Below, one piece after another: positions 23,927-34,865 of a stretch of DNA of 64,000 bases. The translations under genes were made by a program, and so were the position numbers. The notes under the pieces are model-generated. The model searched no databases. It was not told the DNA's origin and was given only the letters and a program-made list of their open reading frames with translations. The DNA lies in the NCBI RefSeq assembly GCF_001632365.1, contig NW_024468511.1, forward strand, positions 1,081,884 to 1,145,883. The letters run 5' to 3'. Every line of letters starts with the position of its first letter. The first letter of the stretch is position 1. The DNA is from Laetiporus sulphureus 93-53 (Eukaryota; Basidiomycota; Agaricomycetes; Polyporales; Laetiporaceae).

Positions 23927-26900
23927 AGTGTGAGGGCCCCTGTCTGTGGATCAGGCATGGGATGATGCGTACTTATAGGACCTCAGAGCGCTATAAGACC
24001 GGGCTCGGGACGTCCGTCCCTTCGAGCCATGTCGCCGATCAACCGTTCCAAAAGACTTCAAACTCATATAAGATGATCCCACGAGGGAAATAGGCTTGTG
24101 CCCAGACATATCTGGATCGTCTAAGCCGTACACGTCAAGCCATGCCGAGCACAGAAGCCAGTTCGTGCTGATTACTCCCTGACACTTTGGGGTGATACTT
24201 CGCGACGGGTCGCCACAGACCCGGGAGGGAGTTCACGATCCGCGAAGGTCTTAAGCCCGATCATTAGAGCTTGCTGACGGCGCTGTTTATAAGACATTTG
24301 AAAGGCACCGTTGCCATCGGAGGATGAACCTTGGATTCTTCAAACGGTCGCATACTCTGACATCATAACGCAATGCGCGAGGGCCTCGGTGGCAGAGTTT
24401 GACTATCGTTTAACGGCCAGGACAGAAGCACAACTACACGTGTGCATACGTGCGAGAAATCAACAGGATGGAGCTGCACTATCGCCGGGAGCAATGGTGT
24501 CCGGATACGATAGGTCGATGGCGATTGGAGGTCGGAGGGTCGGGCAAGACAGGTCCAGCCGGTCCATGGGGTGCCGAGGCGTGGATACTCCTGTCCATAA
24601 ATTAACGGCACAGATTGAGCCGGGGTAGCAGCCAAATTTGCATAGATTGAAAGAAGCTAAAACCTGACTCACGAGCATTACCACTTCCTTGCCAAAGCAC
24701 CGTCTCTGCTCTCCCATTGTGACGGCGCATTCCGTTTACAAATTACAGGAACCTATCAGAAGGAGACGCGACCAACGATCACTATTCAGCCGTTCAATCT
24801 CGCGAACAAGTCGGGTTAATCAGTCAACTGACGGTTCCATGAGGCTGGAAGCGACCCTGGGCCCAGTTTCCTCCCAAAAATGCTCTAGCATGGGTCCATT
24901 ATTGATCCTGGGTCAATAGAATTCTCGGGCATCCTGGACGAGCTATCGCAAGAAGCAGCTGCCTGCATTGTATCTTGGGCGTAGCAAAAGAACTGGGGGA
25001 GTCAAGAGCGACCACTCGTCAAGGGCCTCGATGCAGAGCTGAACTTGGTGGATTCTTGCGTGCTCCTGCCACAGACCAATCCGCATCCCATCATTCGAGT
25101 ATCGTCGGCAATAGTGCGCGGAGTACACAATGCGGTACGCCAGTGAGAGCAGTCGAGGAGGTGGTAGGAGCCAATGTGCGAGGCCTGCTGTATATTGAGC
25201 AAGGCAGCGCATCCCGTGAAGCTGATAGGTGGGATCGCAAAGCAAAACGTGACCAAACCGCTCCAATCACCGTTTGATAAATTTGTAGACAGTCCTTGCC
25301 GCAAAATAATTCATTGAAACGGTGGTGATAGCGCTTCAGTGTGTTATCTAGTGAGACGACCGAATGTCTAGCTCACACATGCAATCTCGACGCGAGGAAT
25401 TCTGTCCTGATCCGATGTTCATGCAGCTGCGCAATGCTCAACATCCCTCTCACGCCGCCTGTAGTCGTAAGAAAATGTCTTCTATTTCCTACCGAGACCC
25501 CATCGTCCAGTACAGCACATACAGAGATCGGTACGATGGTTTTATCCTCGAGCAATTTTGTGATGTCGAGCAATAATCTGCACGCTCGCGGGCGTGCACA
25601 GATCATCTGGTGACTTTATTTCTACAAATATCAAATATTTTGCAGTCCGGATGTGAGCCATACATCGGCTAATAGTTATAGATGTTGCTCAAGGCAGTTG
25701 CGGCTCAGCAGCCGGTACGGAGGCACTGAGCGTAAGGCCCAGGAGGCAACATCTGAAAACTGTCCTCCATCAGAAAACGAAGAGCATCTTTGACACCTTC
25801 GATTAAACCAAAGACATATCAATCTGCTTTGTGCGGCTCCGTGGTGCAGTGTAATGGCCGAGTATTCACGTGGAATCGGCACATCTTGTTATCTTTACTG
25901 ATCGACAAGTCTTTGCCAAAGCTGAGTGAAAACACATAAGCGGCAGATGCCAATCAGTCCGTAACCTCAGTAAACCGCGGCGTGCTCACTGTGTGAGCAC
26001 AGGTGGTCCATGCCACCCTAAAGACCCGATACAAAAAAGGCTGGCTTGTGGTACAATGGCACGGAAATACTAGCATCGACAATTATCGGTTCCACGCAAT
26101 TCGCACGAGCCATCGGCAAAGTAGTCAAGAACTAAGCGTCAGTGGTATGGGATGCGCTCGGGAGCTTTCATGAAGCACGCGCCGAACACGTCGACCGTCG
26201 CAATCACACTTTGGGCGCGCTTGTGAGGACGAGGCTTTGCGGACTTCCATCAAATCGAGAAGCGAGGACACCGTCCCAGCATAAGTCGGCATGCCACTTA
26301 AACCCATTGACACTGATATCAGTATTCTGGCGGATGCTATCAGTACGAACTTATGCACAGCCCTCGTGTGTAGGAAATGCGATGCTCCTCACCTGTAGCC
26401 ATCCGTTTATTTACATCCTGACGCTCTTCTCCTCTTGTTTTTCGTCCATACTTAGCATCTACAATTGAACATGCTAGCAGTTCGATGAGAGAGACCCCAA
26501 AAGGAAATACCTATGGGCTCAAACCTGCCATCAGATGCCTTCTTTGGTCAAACACGGCGATGGGACGAGGCACTGTCATACATAACCGGATATATAAGTA
26601 AAGTCATCTCTTCTGCCGACTCCACGGACGTGTTTTCCGTCAGTCCTAGAATGCATGAGCCTTTATATCAATTCAAAAAACGGATTAACTCGCGAGGAAG
26701 CCCGTTAATGAAAGGAAACTCCCCCGATCACTTGATCAGCCGTCTTCGAAAATGACCAGCAGCGTGGAATGCCGCATCGTTACAAGCGGACCCAGGGATT
26801 CCAGACACTGGAGCCCACCGTCCAACTTGCAGTCCGCACAAGTCCAATTCGGGGTTTGCTGATCCCTGTAAAATCTTGATGCGATCCGCGAGCCTCTGAC

Positions 26901-28258
26901 ACTCCGTGCAGCGCATGCTATGGAGATCTGGTACGCATGCCGTCCAATAACCAACAGATCCATCCGTACAACGTTGGGATGACCATGCATACGTCCGATC
27001 TGGAGCTGGAATGAAATGCTCGTGGCAACATCACGCATATAGACAGCACAAACTCCATGGAAAGTCAAAGATTGGCAGGACTTACCACTGGGGCTAGCGA
27101 TAGAGTTTGGAGTAACCGCGAGGAAACGGCGAATACAGACCAACAAACGGCAAACCATCAACCCACTAGCTTTTCAAACGGTATATTGGCAACTTATCTG
27201 GTAAATGTCATGAGAGACGAAGGTGAAACACACAATCGTCTACTATACAACCCCGTCAAGCACCTGAATATGAGAGATTCCCCGCGCCACGGCACAGCGG
27301 GCGACTTCGACAAGACGGACTCCACCGCAACCGGTCATTGACAGTGCTACTATTTCGTGAACTGGTGATCCGGAAGAGCGTGATACGCTCTAATGACGCA
27401 AGTAGGACATCACGATGTCGGAGGACCATGAGGTGGGGCACAATGGCGCGACCCAATAGAGAGTGCCGCAAACTTCGCTTGCATGAGCTTTTGAAGTGCA
27501 TTCAGTAGTGGACAGGCAGGATAGATTCCGCGCGAATGGTGGAGAGGTCGGCCGACTGGTCTAGGGCCTCATCAAGCTCGCCAATCAGAACACTGCAGAT
27601 ATCGCGCGTTTAAAGACGCTATCTGCCATTTGCATGATTCAGCAACTCACATTTGGTCGCCTTTGACAAGATACAGTCTTAGTGGATTAGTGGATTCTCT
27701 ACTTCTTCCTCCATGCTATACACGCGTTCCTTTGAGTCCGACAGAACAACGTTAGCCTTTTGGTCATAACCGGCCATTACTCCCTGCGCGGCCGATGGAT
27801 CAGGGTGATCAGAGGAGATGCAGTGCAATTAGATACCACAATTGAGTAGAGATCAGAGCACACATACCACAATTGCACGTCCATCTTGCAGAATGAGCAG
27901 AACGTGATCTGAAGGTCATACACAAGCATAGCGCACCTTCAGCAACTGGAAGCTGATGGCTCTTGAAAGTAGTTCAGACTGGAGTTACTCACGGTCAACG
28001 TAGCCTTGCGGGCTTGCCATCGTTGGCTGCGATGCGGGCGCGACGAGAACTCGAGTGACGACGGCGCTAGCGCGCGTCTTTCATGTGACCAATCTCATCC
28101 AGCCCGCCACAACAGAGGTCAACCCGAACCAAACCTGAACATCACATTCATGATCACCTTATAGCGGCCTATGTGTTTGTCCCGTACCGAACATCCTGTA
28201 CTTGCGCACCTCCCGCTCGGAATAATGTTCGCGGAGATTGTGTCCGCTAAGAGGTCTC
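23927..28258. other. Gene-poor 4.3-kb stretch
   Basis: I could not assemble any multi-exon gene here. Several open frames of 60-141 codons occur on both strands, for example at 24.3-24.7, 24.9-25.3, 26.1-26.4 and 26.7-27.2 kb, but none shows a family signature or a consistent splice chain. The first few hundred bases next to 23926 should be the promoter of the Zn2Cys6 gene. The stretch holds the second copy of the 110-bp repeat and may be degraded repetitive DNA. Confidence 0.4.
27553..27662 (+). repeat. 110-bp dispersed direct repeat, copy 2
   Basis: Same orientation and ungapped match (103 of 110 positions) to 20099-20208. Homology ends at GGTCGCCT on the right in both copies. The surroundings of the two copies are otherwise unrelated by eye. 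Confidence 0.85.
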
Positions 28259-29397
28259 ATGGCCGTGCCGCAGCTCGAGCATGAGAATCGGCTCACATCC
28301 GGGCCGTCTGGTAGCTTGTTCAGCCCCCCCACAAAACCAGCGGATTTGCGTCACACACCTGCACTTCAACGAGGTACGTGTCCGTGTGCCTAAGCGAAAG
28401 CCGCGAGGTGAATCGCATGACAGTCGGAGATGGGGACATCATACATAATTTCGCGCATTAGAGCTTCCGATGGATCCCGTGCGGCTTGGACGACATGATT
28501 TCATGCTCTTTCGTCCTGCTTTTTCTCACTACTGCAGCTGCTGCTTACGACAATGTCTGCACGGTTGTACCACTGGGAGGAGGTCGTGATGACCGTTCAC
28601 CCCATCAACGAGGCATTTTCAGAGTGCGGGACAAAGTCAAATTGGCCTGGACAACTATTACAGTGTGAATATCCTATTGAGGAATGATTGGCTCCGACAT
28701 CGAGCTCAGTGGCACAGATACGGCCAGGCAATGCAGAACGCTCGGCCTCGAGGCAAGAACATCACTTTGGACTTCTATGGTGAGAATGTGCGATTGTGCC
28801 AGCCTCACTCGATGCATTTATGATCTTCCCAGTCTATGAGGTTGACAATCCCATCATAATCGACCAAGTACGAGATCGTCTGTGATTTTTAGCACAACTT
28901 ATGCTGATCGCAACCTGCTAGCGTTACATCACAGTATTCAAGCGACCTCTCGATCTCCGACGTCCACTGTTTGTATCCTTCCTCGCCGAGCTCTTGCGCC
29001 GCTTACAGACTCCACATGCAGATATTGATGTAACAGGGTTGTCGTCCGATGCGGAAGGTACGGTGGTCGTCGACATCGACTGCTCGCAGGAACGGGAGGA
29101 CATCACTGCCACTGGCACGAATCTCACTTCTCAGTCTCCGGACGGCACTGCGATATACATCTGTACCAACGTGGCCACTGTAGACGAGGTGAGATGTGCG
29201 CTCTTTTCACCGTTAGGTCTTCATGTTGATGAACATGGGTCTTCTGCTAGCTCGACTTCAATTGTTTCGCTACGTAGTCCAGTTAAACAATGACTCGCCC
29301 TTTCGCTTGTCATTCGTGTTTGCTGTTCCAGCTCGGATTTGCATTTATGGACAAATTAACTTGCAATCGTACTCTCTCAAATTCTCGTCATCTGTGA
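28259..29397 (+). CDS. Unrecognised multi-exon protein
   Basis: I do not recognise this family. A plausible chain starts MAVPQLEHENRLTSGPSG at 28259 with a GTACGT donor at 28373. It has one or two uncertain exons between 28.47 and 28.62 kb, then a well-supported run: SVNILLRNDWLRHRAQW and QNARPRGKNITLDFY (up to about 28770), YEVDNPIIIDQ (about 28831-28869) and RYITVFKRPLDLRRPLFVSF through TNVATVDE (about 28920-29189). It possibly ends in a last exon FAFMDKLTCNRTLSNSRHL-stop at 29397. The last join needs a 143-nt intron, long for this window. Donor GTGAGA and acceptor CCCAG at 28770-28829 agree with phase. No transmembrane segment or catalytic motif is evident. Model boundaries before 28.63 kb are doubtful. 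Confidence 0.4.
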
Positions 29398-29682
29398 CCG
29401 ACAAGTAACGGCGCTTCCAAGAGACTCTAATGTCATCCAGATTTGAGCAATGGTGCAGTATGTATGCATGTGTAGCTCCACGGAGAATCGGGTGTGGCTG
29501 GATCGCAATCGGGGAGCCTCTACCCAGGGATAATCTCCTCGGTCCCAACGTACGGGCCAGAATGCCTCCTCGATCTCGATCACGCGCGCCCATATGGACT
29601 CAGCACGCTGCCAAACTGTGGAGCCGGAAGAAATATCCAGGCTTTGAAAGGTTCAACTTGTAAAAAAAATACAGATGCATCG

Positions 29683-30411
29683 TTAAAGCACCCGGGATCG
29701 TAATGCACACCTATTCGCCAGATCGGCGAGGTCGTCGACAAATTCCACGAAATAGGGTTCGTCCAGTTTGAGACAAGAGCAGCCACCGCTGGTGTAGTGC
29801 CCCTTTCATGGGGGTGAGTGGACTTCAGGCACCCGACATACTTCCATGCGTCGAGGATACCTGGAGTCGCAGAAGCTCGTTGCAAAGCACACATGACAGC
29901 CATCAGAAGCCAACACGTACCCTCTCCATAGCCCATAAAAATACAAGACCATCTTCTATGCGGCCATGCGTACCTATATGCGCCATCTCCGCCGTGAAGT
30001 CCCTTGTCGCCTTCAGCTCCCTCCAACTGTCGGACTGCTGCGGTCCAAAAGCTTTGGCAGTCTCATCAAAGAACCCAACCTCCCGTCCTACATTTTGCAA
30101 GGCGTCGCTCAGGACTCGCACGATGCGCTGGTTACGTTGCTCCGCAGGCGAGTCTATGCGTCAAGTTACGAGAATGGCACCGCAGCGAGCAGCCAACCGA
30201 TGAACGCAGGATATGCGTGTGCAGCATACGGGCGGTCCTGCGACAGATAAAGAGATGTTAGTTCATCCGGAAGATTGCCGTCGCCGGCAGCGGTGAGGAA
30301 AAGATGTTCAGTTGCAGCAGAATATGGACGCGGAGCTTGGAGCGAGAGCAGATGGGTCGTCAGAGGCTCGGTGGGCGAGATCGCAGAAGTCATGTTAGAC
30401 ATCGTCAGCAA
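29683..30411 (-). pseudogene. Decayed TENA/THI-4 family gene
   Basis: On the minus strand the first exon (about 30166-30411) is clean and gives PYSAATEHLFLTAAGDG, LTSLYLSQDRPYAAHAYP and FIGWLLAAVPFS, typical of the TENA/THI-4 fold (thiaminase II-like, heme-oxygenase-like helices). The next segment, DSPAEQRNQRIVRVLSDALQ, is in another frame, separated by stop codons and no workable intron. REVGFFDETAKAFG, KATRDFTAEMAHIGT and DGLVFLWAMER then follow in frame. After the next intron ILDAWKYV is again out of phase, and near the end NWTNP is followed by FVEFVDDLADLANRC only after a frameshift. At least three lesions are therefore present. Family members act in thiamine breakdown-product salvage; this copy cannot make the full protein unless the assembly is wrong. 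Confidence 0.8.
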
Positions 30412-30840
30412 CGTTCACGGTGGCGATTAGAGTGGATCGCAGTCTTGAAGGATGGCGAGCTCAAGTGACTCTGATGATGACATAAGGACTTTAAAGTATT
30501 TGTTTGCATCAGTTAAGATTAGAGGCCAATAGCTTCGACGCTCGTGTCTTCCACTGTATCCGGATCATGTAAGATGGAACATGCAATTCTTCACTCACTA
30601 CGCCGCGGCTGACCTCCAATTCTTACTATGTAGGAACCAGGGTTCCTATTCCTATATCAAAAACCTATTATACATGCAGAAAAAATCCAGTATACATGGA
30701 CTGCATTTGGAGGCAATAGGTGCACGAGTATCCGGAGTTCCTTTTGTACTACTGTTATGGATACTGACAGATTCTTCAGGCCCGTTGTCCGATAATCGCT
30801 TATGAACGAAGAACGTACGGAGAGAGGCCCGTTGACGCCA
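30412..30840. other. Spacer between TENA pseudogene and epoxide hydrolase
   Basis: About 430 bp between the 5' end of the TENA remnant and the stop codon of the epoxide hydrolase. No coding potential or RNA gene seen. It should carry the hydrolase 3' UTR and the former TENA promoter. Confidence 0.45.
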
Positions 30841-32479
30841 TCAAACGTAGCCAGAAACGTAGCCAGCCTTCCCGCCGACAACTCCAAACGCAGGTCCACC
30901 CTTCCCAAACATCGCCCGAATATCCGCAGCGAGCTCTTCTGGTTTCTCATATGCAGCAAAGTGTCCGCCGCTGCCGTGCTCCGACTCGATAACCACGTTC
31001 CCTATTGTCCGCGCCCAGCTGTTCATATATGCGAGACCCTCAGTATATAACGTGGCACGAGACAGAAAGAAGGCACGCACGTCTTGGGCACCGAGAGGAG
31101 CTCGCGCGGGAAGAACGAGAGGCCACAGGGGATGGAGCTCCAAGGGATCTGGGCGCGCTCGTTCGCTTGCGTCACCTCGTAGTAAATCCGCACAGACGCG
31201 GCCGGTCCGGCGCGCGAAAACCAGTATACAGAGACCCAGGTTAGCACTAGAGAAGCTAGGCAGTGAGACCTATCAAGCAGCAACGGTCGAGTGCACGTAC
31301 CTTCGTCGTCCTCCCACGGATAATCGTCCGTCCATGTCACGAGCTTTTCGTAGATCCACGCGAGCAGACCAACAGGGGAGTCGGCGAGGGAGTAACCAAG
31401 GGTCTGCGGCTGAGTGGACTGCTCCTGGCTGTAGCCTGTGCCTTTGGTGGCGAACCACTGTGAACGCTCGAGGCCAGCGCGCTCGGCTGCGTTGTATGGG
31501 GTAAGAAGATATGAGAGCCAGAGACGGGGGAACTGGGTCAGCGAGGGCGGCTGACGAACGCTATGTGAAGTGCAAGGGGTCATTTATACATGTGAAAGGG
31601 CAGGTCAGAGTCATGCTCACGCTGGGAAGTTGGTGTGCCACGCCTTCACGTGCTGGCGTCCATAATTTGCTGCTAGCTGTCGGGCTATCTAGAGGAACTC
31701 AAATGAGAGACCAACAGGTCCTCGTGCAATGTGTCCATTAACATACCAAGCAGCCCCAGTCCCCTCCTTGTACAACTGTTCAGGAGGAGTCAGTAGGCTC
31801 GCCAGAACACTCGTCCAACTACAAATCCCAGCTCACCATACTCGTTATACCCAAGCGCCAGCATCAGCTTGTTCACCGCCTGTTAGAGTCGCCGTTTAGC
31901 ATGAGCTCTGTACATTGTGAATGCAAACAGTGCCGCCCACCTCGGCATAGTGAGTCCCGTGAAATCCTCGCGCCTTGACACCCTCAGAGAACCCAAAGTT
32001 GGGCAGGCTGGGAGCCACGACGTGGAAGCTCGGGTGGTCGGACGACGCGGCCGTCAACAGGGGAAGCAGCTTCCGCACCTCGAGGAAGTGTCCCGGCCCT
32101 GTGAATCGTCAGGATTAATTCTTACACGCCGCGTACTACGAGCATGCTACGGACATCCATGCACGAACAGCAACGGTATCGCGTCGTCGACAGAGCTCTT
32201 CTGGTGGACGTAATGGATGTTCAGCGTCCCAAACCCGTCCACATCGACATCCCTCGTGTACTGCGGCAGCGCGTTGATCTTCGTCTCCGCCTTGCGCCAG
32301 TCGAAGCCGTCCTTCCACCGCGCGAGCAGTCTCTTGACATTAGCAAGCGGCGCGCCGTACTCCCATCCCGCGTCATCGAGCTCATCAGGCAGGCGGGCAC
32401 GTTCGAGCTTCGTTCGAAGCACTTCGAGATCCGCGTCAGCTACAGAGAGCGTGAACGGTTGCTCTCCGCCTGAGTACAT
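30841..32479 (-). CDS. Epoxide hydrolase (EHN plus alpha/beta hydrolase fold)
   Basis: Eight minus-strand exons (32155-32479, 31941-32098, 31837-31879, 31747-31775, 31621-31688, 31301-31560, 31081-31246, 30841-31018) join to 408 aa. The N-terminal EHN domain is visible ([40 protein letters not shown]). The oxyanion loop [12 protein letters not shown] is created exactly by splicing intron 1 (GTCCGT donor). The nucleophile Asp is in QGGDWG, split into its own 29-nt exon. Lid residues follow in [34 protein letters not shown] and [11 protein letters not shown]. The catalytic His is in [13 protein letters not shown]. All catalytic elements are intact, so it should hydrolyse epoxides to diols. The N-terminus could include a further short upstream exon. 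Two damaged relatives flank it. Confidence 0.92.
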
Positions 32480-32819
32480 GTTGCTGATATTCGCAATGAT
32501 GAGAAGATCCCGTCGCTGATCAGTGGTCCTGATCGTCGTTGAGTATCAAGCTCAAGACCGCAACCAACCCATGGCCCAATGCCGCAGAATTGTTGAACCG
32601 GCGGGTCAGGAGGAAGATGCACGAGACCGCACGCGAGCGTAGCCTGGATGAGCACCAGACTCCACGATCGCGTCACATTGGGTCATGCCTCTCGGCGAAT
32701 GGGTCTTCAGCTAACGACACATCATAACGGGGTACCATTTCATGAACATTTCGTAAAGTACAACGTAGCAAACCCTTCGGAACTTGATCATATATCAACA
32801 AGTACTACCATAATTCCAC
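32480..32819. other. Spacer between vip1-like and epoxide hydrolase genes
   Basis: Both neighbours are on the minus strand, so this 340-bp gap holds the 3' UTR of the RRM gene and the promoter of the epoxide hydrolase. No other feature seen. Confidence 0.5.
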
Positions 32820-33897
32820 TTACGCGCCACTGACGCCTCCACCCGCAGAGCCGACCGCGGCGCCCGTGGGCGCGCTGCTGCCAGCGCCAGTAGACTTCTC
32901 CGAAGGTGTCGATACATTGGCACCTGCTTGTTTTTGAGCCTCAGCGATGCGCTTCGCCTCTTCACGGATGTCGTACACCTGCTTCGATGTTGTGGTGTAG
33001 AACTGCATGACCTTCTGTCCGAACGGCGAGGCAATTGCGCGGGCGTAGTACTGCAAGTGAAAGCTGATCAGCATCTGCAGCAGGACATCGTCAAGAAGCG
33101 GACGCACATCACTCGCCTGCTTGCTGTAGCCCTTCTGCTCGTCGATCGCACGCGCCTGCTGCGTCGCACTCGCGAGCGTCTCCTGCACACGCCCCGAGAT
33201 GGTCTTGTCTGGTCCTAGTGCCTTCTCGCCTGCGGAAACAAGTTAGCACGCATATACGTCATCATGGCGCACAGCCACGCACCGAGCTGCTTGTCAAGCG
33301 ATTGGATGTAATTGAGGAAGCGCGACGAGATACCGTGCTTATTATCCAGCTCGATCGCGCGCTGAAGGATGGCGTCGTGGAGCTGATATCCTTTGGCAAG
33401 GTATTCGGCCGCAACTGCGTGCGAAAAAGCAGATGGTCATACTGCGGTCAATAATCTCCTTCAGACTGCTTACGATGGCGCCACTTACTCGCCGCGCGGG
33501 GCTTGTCGCTCTGCTCGTACGCGCCCTCGTGTTGCGTGCCAGGCACCTCGTCGGGATGTTCCTTCTCACTTGTCACGGTGAGCGTCGCGCCATCGAGGCT
33601 GCCGCCGTTGAGCATGAGCGCCGTCTTGGCGGCGGAGGGCTTTTCAAAATGAATCGTCGCCGACTGCTTCTCTGGGTTGAAGTCGATGGATGATATCTTG
33701 CCGCAAAAACTGCATATTGCGCTTAGGAACGGAGGAGATCGCAAATGACCTGCTGCGACTCACGAGAAGAATTCAGAGAGATGCTCCTGGGTAGTGGAGG
33801 AGGAGATGTTGGAAACCTATGCGACGGCATCGCTCAGCTCTTGCTTCTCCTCGACGAGCAACAAGGGAGTGCATACCTGGACTGGGTATGTCGACAT
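32820..33897 (-). CDS. vip1: Vip1-like RRM protein
   Basis: Five exons (33877-33897, 33764-33816, 33489-33709, 33283-33414, 32820-33229) join to 278 aa. A single N-terminal RRM runs from MSTYPVQVSNISSSTTQEHL through the RNP-like FFSFCGKISSIDF and ATIHFEKPSAAKTALMLNGG, with LDGATLTVTS closing the fold. A linker rich in Glu/Lys/Pro is followed by a helical region (AAEYLAKGYQLHDAILQRAI, SSRFLNYIQSLDKQLGEKAL) and a C-terminal Ala/Gly/Ser tail. This layout matches fission-yeast Vip1 and its fungal relatives, RNA-recognition proteins of poorly known role. All introns are GT-AG, 53-74 nt. Separated from the epoxide hydrolase by 340 bp on the same strand. Confidence 0.88.
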
Positions 33898-34865
33898 GAT
33901 GGAAGAGGGATAGAAAGACGTTGATCACACTCAAGTTGATGCGGGTATTCATACTTCGACCAGAGCCGGCTTGGCTCAATTTCTGCGCCATAGTCAATGA
34001 CGTCGCTGCCCATGTGATATGCCAGTGCCCTATCCAATAGACGCCCAATGTGCCTTGCATTCGACCACCATGTGCATCAATACTTCAAGATTACAATACC
34101 AGTGCGGCCGCGGTTACCCTTATTCGCAATAGAGGCGAATACACTTCGACGCGTACTATGGCTCGAGCGATGGACTCGCTAGATCAACATCCTGGGGGAC
34201 GCTAAAAACGGCGACTGGTATGACGATAAGACCCGATGCATGTGCCATATATGCGCGGCAACTGTCACCAACTCGGCATATTTCCGGGTGCATCTGGTGT
34301 TTGGAGCTCACGGAGGTTCGTAGCATATCGCATTAACCACTGTCGCGGCGCTCATTGAACGTTCTTCATCACCGGCTTACGGCATTGCATTTGCTGACAT
34401 CACTCATGTTTGCGCATTATATATGCCTTCATAAGTACGTGTTCATTACCCTCCACCTTTGGAACAGCCATTTCGTGGATTTAATGCAGAATCGGTTCTT
34501 TGGGCAGGCCAGAGATATCGAGCCAATCTGAACGTCATATCGGATTGTGGTGTCCCCGTCAAATATGCATATGGCACGATCGCAATTCTACGTGCAAGAG
34601 ATGAGATTGGCTGATTTCGAAGGAATTTGGATTTGGATTCACATTCGAAACGCGGTCACGTGACCAACACCAACGCGATATGACTATTTAGCGTGCGTTA
34701 GGACGCGTGGCCATTGGCCAATACATTCCGTGCGACAAGCTTTGTCCTTTTGTCCTGCCATGGGAAAAATGCGAGTGACACCGGAATGACGGACGGTCGT
34801 CATACAAGTACGTGCGTCAGCACATCACGTATGCTACTCTGCGGGAGCCTCTGACACAGATCAGG
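33898..34865. other. Intergenic, divergent side of vip1-like gene
   Basis: This should contain the promoter of the minus-strand RRM gene near 33.9-34.1 kb. The rest shows no gene; a GGTCACGTGACC-like palindrome near 34.66 kb (GCGGTCACGTGACC) is a perfect E-box/CACGTG core and could be a transcription factor site. Confidence 0.4.
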
